This document shows positions 9,073-17,074 of a stretch of DNA of 55,534 nucleotides, in pieces. This DNA comes from Clostridia bacterium (GTDB lineage Bacteria > Bacillota > Clostridia > Christensenellales > Aristaeellaceae): assembly GCA_017395685.1 (NCBI GenBank), contig JAFQOD010000049.1:1-55534 (forward strand), given 5' to 3'. Position 1 is the stretch's first letter, and every line of letters starts with the position of its first letter. The notes under the pieces are model-generated. The model searched no databases, was not told the DNA's origin, and saw only the letters and a list, made by a program, of their open reading frames with translations. A program made the position numbers and the translations under genes.

Positions 9073-9106
9073 AGATGTAAACATTGGCCCCGAAGATGTA
9101 AACATT
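9073..9106 (-). promoter_or_regulatory. Two 13-bp direct repeats upstream of the promoter (candidate activator site)
   Basis: AGATGTAAACATT occurs identically at 9073-9085 and 9094-9106 (plus-strand reading), 21 bp apart, which is two helical turns. They lie immediately upstream of the -35 box of the gene at 8610-8933. The core ATGTAAACA is also found, on the minus strand, at 11413-11421 in front of the response-regulator promoter. That suggests a shared activator, perhaps the response regulator itself. Confidence 0.55.
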
Positions 9107-9130
9107 TTTAACATTTATTTCCAATTTCAA

Positions 9131-9176
9131 GCAGAAAAGAAACGCCGCCCGGAAATTTCGGTTCCAGGCGGCGTTT
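9131..9176 (-). terminator. Terminator of the two-component operon
   Basis: A 10-bp perfect stem AAACGCCGCC/GGCGGCGTTT (9140-9149/9167-9176) follows the stop of the gene at 9181. On the minus strand it is followed by TTTCTTTTC. Confidence 0.75.
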
Positions 9177-9180
9177 ACCG

Positions 9181-9591
9181 TCATTTCAGCAGTTCATCCG
9201 TCAGCTGCAGCACCTGCGGGGCCAGGCGCTCCCGCTCCCTTCGGGTAATGCGCCGATAGGCAGGATAGGCCAGGCCGGCAAGCCCCAGCCCGCCAAGGCC
9301 CAGCAAAATGCCCAGCAGCCAGCAGATTACCACGCCCATGCCCAGCGCCGATCCCAGATCGGTGAGAATCAGGCTCATGCCGCATCCCAGCACCAGGGCG
9401 CCCGTTACGCCGAAAATCAGGGATACGGCAGTGGCCTTTTTCTCCACGCCCTCATCCAGCATCCTCAGCTGCGCCATTTTATCCTGGGTATTTTCCTCAC
9501 GGGGCAGATATTTTTCCCGGATTTTCTTGATTTCCGCCTGTTCTTTGGCGGAATAGGTATATTGAAAGGAACTGTTTTCTCGATTTTCCAT
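9181..9591 (-). CDS. Small two-helix membrane protein, paralogue of the protein at 11741-12109
   Basis: I do not recognise a named family. The 136-aa protein has a charged soluble N-terminus (about 1-52), two hydrophobic segments (about 53-78 and 84-108) and a basic C-terminal tail (AYRRITRRERERL). It resembles the 122-aa protein at 11741-12109: both have an acidic/basic helix ending near LR-MD, then a hydrophobic stretch containing GCGMSLILTDLGS or GSGMSLVMTDLAS, then YPAYRRI or YPIYRRI. It begins 20 bp after the histidine kinase stop and ends at a terminator. It is therefore probably the third gene of the regulator-kinase operon and could be a target or modulator of that system. Confidence 0.75.
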   Translation of the reverse strand: MENRENSSFQYTYSAKEQAEIKKIREKYLPREENTQDKMAQLRMLDEGVEKKATAVSLIFGVTGALVLGCGMSLILTDLGSALGMGVVICWLLGILLGLGGLGLAGLAYPAYRRITRRERERLAPQVLQLTDELLK

Positions 9592-9611
9592 TGTCTACAA
9601 CCTCATGTATT

Positions 9612-10682
9612 TCATTCTGATTTTGTTGCTGCGGTTTCCACCCTTACGATGAAGGCTGTGCCCTTCCCCCATTCGCTTTCCACGGTAATTTCCCCATGGA
9701 TGATATCCACTACCCTTTTCACCAGCGCCAGGCCCAGGCCGTTGCCCCGGGTGGCATGGGAGGTATCCCCCTGATAGAATTTTTCAAATATGTGGGCGCC
9801 GGTTTGCGCCGTCATGCCGCAGCCGGTATCCTGAATTTTCACAATGGCATGATGCTCTGCTGCAGTGAGGGATAGAAAAACCGTCCCCCCCGCCGGGGTA
9901 AACTTGAAGGCATTGGACAACAGATTATTCCATACCAGGGAAAGCAATTCCCGGTCGGCGCAGATACGCACACCCTCGGCAATATCCGTTTCAATGGCGA
10001 TATTTTCCCTTTCCCAGATATTTTCATACTGCAGCAGGCTTTCGCAAAGCTGTTCCCCCAGATCAAATTCCTCCCCCCGGGGAAAAATCTGCTGGTTTTC
10101 CAATTTGTTCAGCTTCAGAATGTTGGTCACCATATCCGAAAGCCGGCGGGCGCTATCCGAAATTCCTTTGGCATATTCCAATCGCTTGTCTTCCGGAAGA
10201 TCGCCGGATTGCAGCAGCGTGCCGTAATTCTGCATCACAGCCAGGGGCGTTTTCATCTCGTGGGATACATTGGCGATAAAATCCGTGCGCAAGGTTTCCA
10301 CCCCGGAAAGCTCCTGGGCCATCTGGTTGAAGCAATCGATGATTTCAAAAAAGTGCTCGTCATTGCCGAATTGGCTGGGGCGCTCCACCCGGGCGGAAAA
10401 ATCCCCGGCCACAATGCGCCGGGCCGCATCCGCAATGCGCCGGGCAGTGCGCCCAACCGTCAGCTTCCGGCGCAGGGCATCCAGCAAAGTAAATAATATG
10501 CTGAGCACAATCACATTGATAAAGGTCAGCTTGGCCGCCGTTGCCAGATTTTCCTCCGTCAGCACCAGTCCCAACGAATCAATCAGCGATCGGGCAAACA
10601 GCAGGATGCAGCAGGTAACCAGAAAGGCCGTCAGCAAAAAGAACGCAATATAATGATTCAGCCCCCGGAGAAATTTTTTCAT
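9612..10682 (-). CDS. Sensor histidine kinase
   Basis: A 356-aa membrane kinase of the HAMP/HisKA/HATPase type. Two transmembrane segments (about 11-31 and 52-69) flank a very short extracellular loop of about 20 residues, so it may sense a membrane or envelope cue rather than a large ligand. A HAMP domain follows, then the H-box with H141 in NVSHEMKTPL. After that come the N-box NNLLSNAFKF, G1 DTGCGM and G2 GNGLGLALVKR. It overlaps the upstream response regulator by 4 bp (ATGA), indicating translational coupling. The signal sensed is unknown. Confidence 0.92.
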   Translation of the reverse strand: MKKFLRGLNHYIAFFLLTAFLVTCCILLFARSLIDSLGLVLTEENLATAAKLTFINVIVLSILFTLLDALRRKLTVGRTARRIADAARRIVAGDFSARVERPSQFGNDEHFFEIIDCFNQMAQELSGVETLRTDFIANVSHEMKTPLAVMQNYGTLLQSGDLPEDKRLEYAKGISDSARRLSDMVTNILKLNKLENQQIFPRGEEFDLGEQLCESLLQYENIWERENIAIETDIAEGVRICADRELLSLVWNNLLSNAFKFTPAGGTVFLSLTAAEHHAIVKIQDTGCGMTAQTGAHIFEKFYQGDTSHATRGNGLGLALVKRVVDIIHGEITVESEWGKGTAFIVRVETAATKSE

Positions 10683-11353
10683 CCTTTCAGCACCGCCTTA
10701 TATCCCAGCCCATGCACCGTTTTGATTTCGAAATCATCGCAATCGGAAAGCTTGCTGCGCAGCTTGGTCATGTATACATCCACCGCCCGGGGGGCCGCAT
10801 CGGAATCCGCATCCCAGAATTCATCCATCAGCTGCTGGCGGGTGAAGGTCTTTTTGGGGTAGGAAAGCAGCTTATAGAGAATATTGAATTCCCGCTTGGT
10901 CAGGCTGATTTCCTCCCCGTTCAGGGAAGCGGAAAATTCATCCGCATCCATCATGAAGGCCCCCACCTCCAGCTTGCGGCTGGCGGCGATCTTTGCCCGG
11001 CGCAGCAGCGCCCCGATCCGCAGGAATAATTCATCCAGATCGATGGGCTTCACCATATAATCATCCACCCCGATACGGAAGCCCCGCTGCTTGGAGGCCA
11101 GATCATCCCGGGCGGTCATGAAAAGGATGGGGATATTTTCATTGAGGGCACGGACGCTGGAAGCAAATTCAAAGCCGTCAATCCCCGGCATCATAATATC
11201 GGATACCACCAGATCAAAGACGGTTTCATACATGGCGTCATAGGCCTCTGCGGCACGGAGGCAGCCCACGGCCTCATAGCCGGACCGGTTCAGAAAGGCG
11301 CATACGGTGCGGTTCAGATCCCGGTCATCCTCCACAACAAGAATTTTGAACAT
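10679..11353 (-). CDS. OmpR-family response regulator
   Basis: This 224-aa cytoplasmic regulator is partnered with the kinase downstream. The receiver domain has the acidic pocket D9/D10, the phospho-acceptor D52 in VVSDIMMPG, the switch threonine in FMTARDD and the lysine of YMVKPID. The C-terminal winged helix (about 128-224) has the recognition helix region AVDVYMTKLRSKL and ends GLGYKAVLKG. It is first in an operon with the kinase and the small membrane protein at 9181. Its promoter has an extended -10 and a poor -35 overlapped by an ATGTAAACA motif, consistent with activated, possibly autogenous, expression. Confidence 0.93.
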   Translation of the reverse strand: MFKILVVEDDRDLNRTVCAFLNRSGYEAVGCLRAAEAYDAMYETVFDLVVSDIMMPGIDGFEFASSVRALNENIPILFMTARDDLASKQRGFRIGVDDYMVKPIDLDELFLRIGALLRRAKIAASRKLEVGAFMMDADEFSASLNGEEISLTKREFNILYKLLSYPKKTFTRQQLMDEFWDADSDAAPRAVDVYMTKLRSKLSDCDDFEIKTVHGLGYKAVLKG

Positions 11354-11386
11354 GGCTTTGGCTCCTGTTTTTCAGATTACGGGATG

Positions 11387-11421
11387 ATTATAGCACAGAA
11401 ATGTTTCCGTTTTGTTTACAT
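11387..11421 (-). promoter_or_regulatory. Response-regulator promoter: extended -10 plus ATGTAAACA box
   Basis: On the minus strand TGCTATAAT (TATAAT at 11387-11392) forms an extended -10. No good -35 hexamer is present at 17 bp. At that place lies ATGTAAACA (11413-11421), the same core as in the direct repeats at 9073-9106. The layout suggests an activator-dependent promoter. Confidence 0.55.
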
Positions 11422-11428
11422 GGGAAAG

Positions 11429-11459
11429 AAAATCAGGCCCGGAAAAAATCACAGGCCTG
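11429..11459 (-). terminator. Terminator of the 12109-11470 gene pair
   Basis: The stem CAGGCC/GGCCTG (11434-11439/11454-11459) follows the stop at 11470. On the minus strand it is followed by ATTTTCTTTC. The stem is short, so confidence is moderate. Confidence 0.5.
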
Positions 11460-11469
11460 TTGCATCTGC

Positions 11470-11718
11470 TTACTTGCCCTTGGCGGCATCGATCCGGGCC
11501 TGGGCCGCATCCTTTCGCTGATGGGCCTGTTCCATCTGCTTGTCGCGTTCAGCCTGCATCATGGCCTTGCGGGTTTCGGGCCTGCGCATGGCCTTGGCCT
11601 CCTCCCACTGGGCCTTGGATTCCGCCTTGGCGGCGGCAAAATTGGCTTTATCCACTTCATGCTGGGCCTGGGCGCTTTCCTTCATATCCTGAAATGCTTT
11701 CTTCAGAAAATTGGTCAT
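11470..11718 (-). CDS. Small highly charged helical protein, unknown function
   Basis: An 82-aa protein rich in Lys, Glu, Gln and Ala, with no signal peptide or membrane segment. It is predicted to be one long helix or coiled coil (AEVDKANFAAAKAESK-like composition). I do not recognise a family. It begins 22 bp after the membrane protein at 11741-12109, with a good AAAGGAGATAAAAACC ribosome-binding region, and shares its terminator, so the two are probably one transcript. A membrane-associated partner for the upstream protein is possible but untested. Confidence 0.7.
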   Translation of the reverse strand: MTNFLKKAFQDMKESAQAQHEVDKANFAAAKAESKAQWEEAKAMRRPETRKAMMQAERDKQMEQAHQRKDAAQARIDAAKGK

Positions 11719-11740
11719 GGTTTTTATCTCCTTTCATTTT

Positions 11741-12109
11741 TCAGGGGTTCTGCAGCATCCGGCTGCTGAACTGCAGAATCTGGGTTTTAAACTGCTTTTT
11801 CCGGGAAGAGAGAATGCGGCGGTAGATGGGATAATTGATGCAGGTCATGATCAGGCCGATCACGCCGATTACAATGCCGGGGGTCATGCCGTCCCCAAGG
11901 CCGATCACGGAAGCAAGATCCGTCATCACCAGGCTCATGCCGCTGCCCATCAGCAGGGCGGAGAGGATGCCGAAAATCCAGCCGAACATGAGGGCGGGGC
12001 GCTTGACCTGGGCGTCCATGGCACGCAGCTGATCCAGGGGCGTATTTTCCTTCTCGGTATACTGATCCCGGATCTTGCGGATGAAAAATTCCTGATCTTC
12101 TTTATACAT
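11741..12109 (-). CDS. Small two-helix membrane protein, paralogue of the protein at 9181-9591
   Basis: A 122-aa protein with a charged N-terminal helix (about 1-37), hydrophobic segments at about 40-62 and 73-96, and a basic C-terminus ending YRRILSSRKKQFKTQ. The GSGMSLVMTDLAS segment and YPIYRRI align with GCGMSLILTDLGS and YPAYRRI of the paralogue at 9181. No enzyme or transporter motif is visible. A TATAAT (minus strand, 12154-12159) and the strong AAGGAGGAAAGCATC precede the ATG. Having one copy inside the two-component operon and one beside it suggests a duplicated target of that system. Confidence 0.75.
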   Translation of the reverse strand: MYKEDQEFFIRKIRDQYTEKENTPLDQLRAMDAQVKRPALMFGWIFGILSALLMGSGMSLVMTDLASVIGLGDGMTPGIVIGVIGLIMTCINYPIYRRILSSRKKQFKTQILQFSSRMLQNP

Positions 12110-12222
12110 GATGCTTTCCTCCTTGATGCTTTCGCATGTGCTTTACGGGGATCATTATAGGGAGGAGAGATTTGCAAATGTTTGTTGATTTGTTTCTGTT
12201 TTATGAAATCTTGCATTTTTTC

Positions 12223-12258
12223 AAAAAAATCCCCGGCTGGGATTTCTCCCGGCCGGGG
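12223..12258 (-). terminator. Terminator of the alpha-galactosidase gene
   Basis: A strong GC stem spans 12231-12258 (CCCCGGC...GCCGGGG with inner GGGA/TCCC). On the minus strand it is followed by A and seven T residues (12223-12229), just past the stop at 12278. Confidence 0.85.
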
Positions 12259-12277
12259 GCAATGCAGATACCGTTAT

Positions 12278-14431
12278 TTACACTTTTTCAAAGCAATAGA
12301 CCCAGCTTTCAAAATCCTGCCAGGGGGCGGGCATGGGAATGCCCATTTCCATGAGTGCGCCGCCGCTGCAGCGGATGTGATGGGCCTGATCCTCATAAAC
12401 CGCATCTTCCTCCAGCCCGGAAAGCCTCAGCCGCCAGGGCTGGGCATTGGGGAAGGAGCGATCCTGATAGACGCAGACGATCACCCTTTTTTCATCCTGG
12501 AACTGCCAGGCAGCCCGGCCCTTTCCCGGAGCGGGGGCAATCAAACGGGTATAGACGCCCTGCTGCATGGTATGCCGGTATTTTTTCACGTTTTCCACGG
12601 CTTCCTTCGCCCATGCCAGTTCCTGCTCCGTCAGTTTGGTCAGATCCAGTTCGAAGCCGAAATTGCCGCCCATGGCCACATTGCACCGGGTAAGGAAGGG
12701 GGTGATGCGCCCGGTCTGATGATTGGGCACGGCACTCACATGGGCGCCCATGGCGCTGCAGGGATAGATCAGGGAAGTGCCGTACTGGATATGGATGCGT
12801 TCAGAGGCGTCGGTATCATCGCTGGTCCAGGTCTGGGGCATATAATGGAGCATGCCGCAATCAAACCGGCCGCCCCCGCCGGAGCAGCTTTCAAACAGTA
12901 CATGGGGGAAGGAAGAGGTGATCTCCTCCAGCACCCGGTACAGGCCCAGCATATACCGGTGCTGGGTTTCCATCCGCCGCTCCGGGGGCAGCAGGGGGCT
13001 GAAGCCCTCCGCCATATTGCGGTTCATATCCCATTTGACATAGCTGATGGGACCATCGCGCAGCACGCCGCAGATGGCGCCGATCACATAATCCTGCACA
13101 TCCTTCCGGCTCATATCCAGGATCAACTGATTGCGGGCGGGGGTACGATCCCTGCCCTCCACATGCAGGCACCAATCGGGATGGGCACGGTACAGATCGC
13201 TGTCCGGGGAAATCATTTCCGGCTCCACCCAGATACCAAAGCGCATGCCCAGGGCGGTGATTCTCTCCCCCAGGGCCTTCAGGCCGCCGGGCAGCTTTTC
13301 TTCATTGACCACCCAATCCCCCAGGGAGGATCTGTCGTCATTCCGCTTGCCGAACCAGCCGTCATCCATCACAAATAATTCACAGCCGATCCGGGCGCCC
13401 TGCTCCGCAATGGCTACCAGCTTATCCGCATTGAAATCAAAATAGGTGCCCTCCCAATTGTTGATCAGGATGGGCCGGGGCTGATCCCGCCATTGCCCCC
13501 GGCAGATATGCCGGCGGATGAAGGGATGCATCCGGTGGGACAGGCCGTTCAGCCCGTCCGGGGCGAAGCACAGCAGCGCCTCCGGCCCCTGGAAGCCCTC
13601 CCCGGGGGCCAGCTTCCACCGGAATACATCGGGGCACAGGCCCATCATCATCAGCGGCGCCCCGTCAATGCCCACATCCACCGAAGCGCTGAAGCTGCCG
13701 GAATAGACGTGAGTCATGGCGTATACATCCCCCTGATCCTCGGTGGTATGGGGCTTTACCAGCGCCAGAAAGGGATTGTTTTCATGGCCGGATGCGCCAC
13801 GGCGGCTGCTGATAGTAAAGGTAGCCTGGGCCATGGGGATGCGCTTCACATGCCGCTCCCTTGCCCATGCGCCCTTGAGATGAATGATTTCATAATCATC
13901 CAGGGGCAGCCGGGCAGCGGCCTGCACATCGGAAAGGAGGAGGGGATCGTCCCCCTCATTCAGGATATACATGCTGCGTGCCAGCACATCCGCATCCCGG
14001 AATACGGTATAGGAAAGGGTAATGCAAGCGCCGGTCAGCTGATCCTTCATATCGATTTCCAGCGTCCGGGCATCCTCCTCCCTTTCCGCATAGGAGGCAG
14101 GCAGGCCGCTCAGGGGCCGCTTTCCCGAAAAAATACGGCAATCCTGATACCGCAGGGATACCACATCATCCCCCTGGCTGTTGATGATGCCCAGGGCGCG
14201 TCCGCCGAAATATCCCCTTTCCTGGGTGGGTACTTCCAGAGGCAGCCGGCTGAAGGCCAGATCGAAGGAGGCGGCATCCCCCTGGAATGCCATCAGCGGC
14301 CAGGGATTTTCCACCGGGATTTTCTTGCCCCAGTACAGATGAAGAAGCACCCCGTCCCTGACCCCAAGCACATAGCTGTAGGATGGGCCCTGCAGATGAA
14401 ATACCATTCGCTGCTGATCAAAAAATATCAT
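12278..14431 (-). CDS. GH36-family alpha-galactosidase
   Basis: A 717-aa glycoside hydrolase that removes terminal alpha-1,6-galactose from melibiose, raffinose-family oligosaccharides or similar glycans. The N-terminal beta-supersandwich is followed by a TIM barrel and a C-terminal beta domain, the usual GH36 build and length. The nucleophile aspartate is D468 in VKWDMNRN. The acid/base lies in WTSDDTDA (D538/D539). The substrate-site motif ESCSGGGGRFD is also clear. There is no signal peptide, so it acts in the cytoplasm on imported sugars. No sugar transporter is adjacent. It is a single-gene unit with its own terminator, divergent from the aldo/keto reductase at 14649. Confidence 0.93.
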   Translation of the reverse strand: MIFFDQQRMVFHLQGPSYSYVLGVRDGVLLHLYWGKKIPVENPWPLMAFQGDAASFDLAFSRLPLEVPTQERGYFGGRALGIINSQGDDVVSLRYQDCRIFSGKRPLSGLPASYAEREEDARTLEIDMKDQLTGACITLSYTVFRDADVLARSMYILNEGDDPLLLSDVQAAARLPLDDYEIIHLKGAWARERHVKRIPMAQATFTISSRRGASGHENNPFLALVKPHTTEDQGDVYAMTHVYSGSFSASVDVGIDGAPLMMMGLCPDVFRWKLAPGEGFQGPEALLCFAPDGLNGLSHRMHPFIRRHICRGQWRDQPRPILINNWEGTYFDFNADKLVAIAEQGARIGCELFVMDDGWFGKRNDDRSSLGDWVVNEEKLPGGLKALGERITALGMRFGIWVEPEMISPDSDLYRAHPDWCLHVEGRDRTPARNQLILDMSRKDVQDYVIGAICGVLRDGPISYVKWDMNRNMAEGFSPLLPPERRMETQHRYMLGLYRVLEEITSSFPHVLFESCSGGGGRFDCGMLHYMPQTWTSDDTDASERIHIQYGTSLIYPCSAMGAHVSAVPNHQTGRITPFLTRCNVAMGGNFGFELDLTKLTEQELAWAKEAVENVKKYRHTMQQGVYTRLIAPAPGKGRAAWQFQDEKRVIVCVYQDRSFPNAQPWRLRLSGLEEDAVYEDQAHHIRCSGGALMEMGIPMPAPWQDFESWVYCFEKV

Positions 14432-14539
14432 ATATTCACGCTCCGCCGTTTTTTTGCCATCATATCACATTCCCGCCGGATTATCAAGCGCCCCTCCTTC
14501 CGGGCCAGGATGGCCCCTTGCTTGCAAATGTTCAGCATC

Positions 14540-14568
14540 TGGACAAATGATCCATTTTCGGCTATACT
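14540..14568 (+). promoter_or_regulatory. Promoter of the aldo/keto reductase gene
   Basis: TGGACA (14540-14545) and TATACT (14563-14568) are separated by 17 bp, about 80 bp upstream of the ATG at 14649. Confidence 0.7.
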
Positions 14569-14648
14569 ATATATGGTGGAAAATTGTGTATTCGAAGAAA
14601 GGGATGCTTTCCTTTTCTTCCTCAAATGTGAAAAGGAGGCATTTATTT

Positions 14649-15794
14649 ATGCAGTATGTTCCCTTTGGCAAACTGGGCAAGGATGTATCCCGTCTAGGCT
14701 TTGGCTGCATGCGGCTGCCCACCAAACAGGAAGGGGAAAAGAATGTGATCGACCGGGAGCGGGCCATCGCCATGATCCGCCACGGCATCGATGAGGGCAT
14801 CACCTATGTGGATACCGCCTATGGCTATCATAACGGAGAAAGTGAAATCGTAACCGGCCTGGCCCTGAAGGAAGGATACCGGGAAAAGGTGACCCTGACC
14901 ACCAAGCTGCCCCCGTGGATGGCCAATGAAGAGGCCGATCTGAATAAGCTGCTGGATGAACAATTGAAAAAGCTGGATGTGCCCTATGTGGATTTTTATA
15001 TCCTGCACGCCATGAACAAGGATTCCTTTGCCAAGCTGCAATCCTTCCACTATAAGGATTTCTATAAGCAGGCCCTCAAGGACGGCCGCATCAAGCATAC
15101 CGGCTTTTCCTTCCATGATAACAGGGAAACCTTCGAAATGATCCTGAAGGATTATGATCAGTGGGAGCTGGCCCAGATCCAGTATAATTATCTGGATGAT
15201 CAGGAGCAGGCCACCGAAGACGGATTGAAGCTGGCGGGCAAAATGGGCGTTCCCATTGTGGTGATGGAGCCCCTGCGGGGCGGCGCCCTGGCCACGCCCC
15301 CTGCCAATGTGGCGGAACTGATCAACAACCATGAATCCGGGCGCTCCGCCGTGGAATGGGCCTTCAAATATGTGGCCAATTATGCGGAAGTGGCCACCAT
15401 CCTCAGCGGCATGAGCACGGAAGAGCAGCTCAATGACAACCTGCGCATCTTCGATACCCTGAAGGTGGGCAGCATGACCGAGGCGGATATGGCCTTTGTG
15501 AAGACCCTGAAGCAGGCCTATCTTTCCCGCATGCCCATCAAGTGCACGGGCTGTTCCTACTGCGTGCCCTGCCCCCAGGGGGTCGCTATCCCCAGGATTT
15601 TTGCCGCCTACAATGACATGCATAAATTTGACCGGCCCGGCAATCTCACCTGGAGCTACAAGCAGATGGTGGAAAAGGGAACCGACGCCACCAAGTGCGT
15701 GCAGTGCGGTGCCTGCGAAAGCGTATGCCCCCAGCAGCTGCCCATCATCGATTGGCTGCAGAAGGTGGATCAGGCCTATCAGCAGATCAAATAA
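14649..15794 (+). CDS. Aldo/keto reductase with C-terminal 4Fe-4S ferredoxin domain
   Basis: A 381-aa protein of the clostridial AKR-ferredoxin fusion type. The N-terminal TIM barrel has the AKR catalytic residues D55 and Y58/Y60 in YVDTAYGYH and K86 in TTKL. The C-terminal part has two cysteine clusters, CTGCSYCVPCP and CVQCGACESVCP, for Fe-S clusters. This implies that electrons may be exchanged with ferredoxin as well as, or instead of, NAD(P)H. The substrate is unknown. The start at 14649 is chosen because AGGAGG lies at 14634-14639 and the family begins with an MQYVPFGKLG-like segment. Longer in-frame readings upstream pass through the promoter. Confidence 0.9.
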   Translation: MQYVPFGKLGKDVSRLGFGCMRLPTKQEGEKNVIDRERAIAMIRHGIDEGITYVDTAYGYHNGESEIVTGLALKEGYREKVTLTTKLPPWMANEEADLNKLLDEQLKKLDVPYVDFYILHAMNKDSFAKLQSFHYKDFYKQALKDGRIKHTGFSFHDNRETFEMILKDYDQWELAQIQYNYLDDQEQATEDGLKLAGKMGVPIVVMEPLRGGALATPPANVAELINNHESGRSAVEWAFKYVANYAEVATILSGMSTEEQLNDNLRIFDTLKVGSMTEADMAFVKTLKQAYLSRMPIKCTGCSYCVPCPQGVAIPRIFAAYNDMHKFDRPGNLTWSYKQMVEKGTDATKCVQCGACESVCPQQLPIIDWLQKVDQAYQQIK

Positions 15795-15812
15795 CCGGAT
15801 TGAATATTCTTT

Positions 15813-15855
15813 GGCGCGGCAGGGAAGCATATATCGCACCCGCCGCGCCCTTTCC
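15813..15855 (+). terminator. Possible terminator between the aldo/keto reductase and lgt
   Basis: A perfect 8-bp GC stem, GGCGCGGC/GCCGCGCC (15813-15820/15842-15849), is followed by CTTTCCATTTTG. The T-run is interrupted, so read-through into lgt is likely. Confidence 0.45.
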
Positions 15856-15883
15856 ATTTTGATAAAATAAGGAAGATGTTTCC

Positions 15884-16636
15884 ATGCCGGATAAGCTCTT
15901 TGGTATTTTCCCCATTTATGCCCTGCTGATCGTAAGCGCCGTCATCATGGCCGTCATCCTGTGCACCCGGGAGGAAAAGCGCCTTTCCCTGCCCAAGGAT
16001 ATGACCATCGAACTGGCCCTGTGGCTGGTGCCCGCTGCGGTGGTGGGGGCACGGCTTTATTATGTGGCCTTCCAGTGGGATCTGTATCAGGATAATCTGC
16101 TTTCCATCTTCCAGATCTGGAATGGGGGCCTGGCCATTTACGGCGGCGTCATCGGCGGGGCCATCGCAGGATTTTTCTTTTCCCGGAAAAAGAAGCTGCC
16201 CTTTGCCATGCTGGCGGATTTTGTGGCCCCGGTGCTGATCCTGGGCCAGGCCATCGGCCGCTGGGGCAATTTTTTCAATGGGGAGGCCTACGGCTATCTG
16301 GTGGAAAATCCTGCGCTGCAATTTTTCCCCTTTGCGGTATCCGTGGGGGGGCAGTGGCATATGGCCACCTTCTTCTATGAATCGGTATGGGATTTTGCAG
16401 GCTTTATGCTGCTGTGGTTCAACCGGAAAAAGGTGAAGCAGCCAGGCAATCTGTTCCTGTGGTATCTGATCTGGTACGGCATCGGCCGGGCCTTCATCGA
16501 AGGCCTGCGCACCGACAGCCTCTACTGGGGCCCCATCCGGGTATCCCAGGCACTGTCGCTGCTGATGATTATTGTGGCGGGGGCATGGCTTATCATCCGG
16601 GCCATCCGCAGAAGAAAAGCGGCCCCGGCAGACTGA
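15884..16636 (+). CDS. lgt: Prolipoprotein diacylglyceryl transferase
   Basis: This 250-aa integral membrane enzyme transfers a diacylglyceryl group from phosphatidylglycerol to the lipobox cysteine of prolipoproteins. It is the first step of lipoprotein maturation. About seven hydrophobic segments are visible. The family signature appears as GQAIGRWGNFFNGEAYG, preceded by GGLAIYGGVIGG with the conserved tyrosine. A conserved arginine occurs in GIGRAFIEGLRTDSL. Length is normal (250-290 aa). It begins 89 bp downstream of the aldo/keto reductase and converges on the spore-coat genes. Confidence 0.95.
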   Translation: MPDKLFGIFPIYALLIVSAVIMAVILCTREEKRLSLPKDMTIELALWLVPAAVVGARLYYVAFQWDLYQDNLLSIFQIWNGGLAIYGGVIGGAIAGFFFSRKKKLPFAMLADFVAPVLILGQAIGRWGNFFNGEAYGYLVENPALQFFPFAVSVGGQWHMATFFYESVWDFAGFMLLWFNRKKVKQPGNLFLWYLIWYGIGRAFIEGLRTDSLYWGPIRVSQALSLLMIIVAGAWLIIRAIRRRKAAPAD

Positions 16637-16641
16637 TTCCC

Positions 16642-16671
16642 AATAAAAAGGCCGCCCCTTGGGGAGCGGCC
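16642..16671 (-). terminator. Terminator of the spore-coat gene pair
   Basis: The stem GGCCGC/GCGGCC with inner CCC/GGGG (16650-16671) is followed on the minus strand by TTTTTATT. It also lies just past the lgt stop and could act in both directions. Confidence 0.8.
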
Positions 16672-16685
16672 GTGATTCGGTTTTC

Positions 16686-17060
16686 TCAGATGGTATTGCG
16701 CATCTGCTGAAATTTCTGCTTGGCGGTCTGGATATCCTGGGCCTGGGCGGGCTTTGTCTGATACCAGTTTTTCTGATTCATCAGATGGAAAATTTCCAGC
16801 TGATCCTGGCCCATCTGCAAATAGCAGTCATTCAGCGCCTGGCGCAGCCCGGGATGGGCGGCCTCCAGCACCTGAGAGGCGGTATTCACCAGCAGCGCCT
16901 TTTCCTGATAGAGCAGATCAAAGGCCAGCTCCTGATCGGAAAGGGGCTGGGCCTGGGCAGCCTGGGCGGCCTGATAGGTGGCAGCCTGAGGGGCCTGATT
17001 GAACTGGGGCCGCTGATTCTGATTGGGATTGGGGGCCCAGGATTGATTCTGATGAGGCAT
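16686..17060 (-). CDS. CotF-family spore coat protein
   Basis: A 124-aa protein with a low-complexity N-terminal part (about 1-45, rich in Gln, Asn, Pro and Ala) and a CotF-type helical domain: DLLYQEKALLVNTASQVLEAAHPGLR, then a second helix pair ending TAKQKFQQM. CotF-like proteins are coat components of endospores, made in the mother cell. The ATG at 17060 is preferred over an upstream in-frame start because AAAGGAGGG precedes it and the longer form would overlap the upstream gene. It is the second gene of a pair with the 69-aa protein at 17075. Confidence 0.8.
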   Translation of the reverse strand: MPHQNQSWAPNPNQNQRPQFNQAPQAATYQAAQAAQAQPLSDQELAFDLLYQEKALLVNTASQVLEAAHPGLRQALNDCYLQMGQDQLEIFHLMNQKNWYQTKPAQAQDIQTAKQKFQQMRNTI

Positions 17061-17074
17061 TGTTTTTCCCTCCT

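Noticed and set aside
13493-14794. Plus-strand open frame overlapping the alpha-galactosidase and the aldo/keto reductase start
   Set aside because: The part before 14431 is antisense to GH36, and the promoter and AGGAGG for the real reductase start lie at 14540-14639 inside it.
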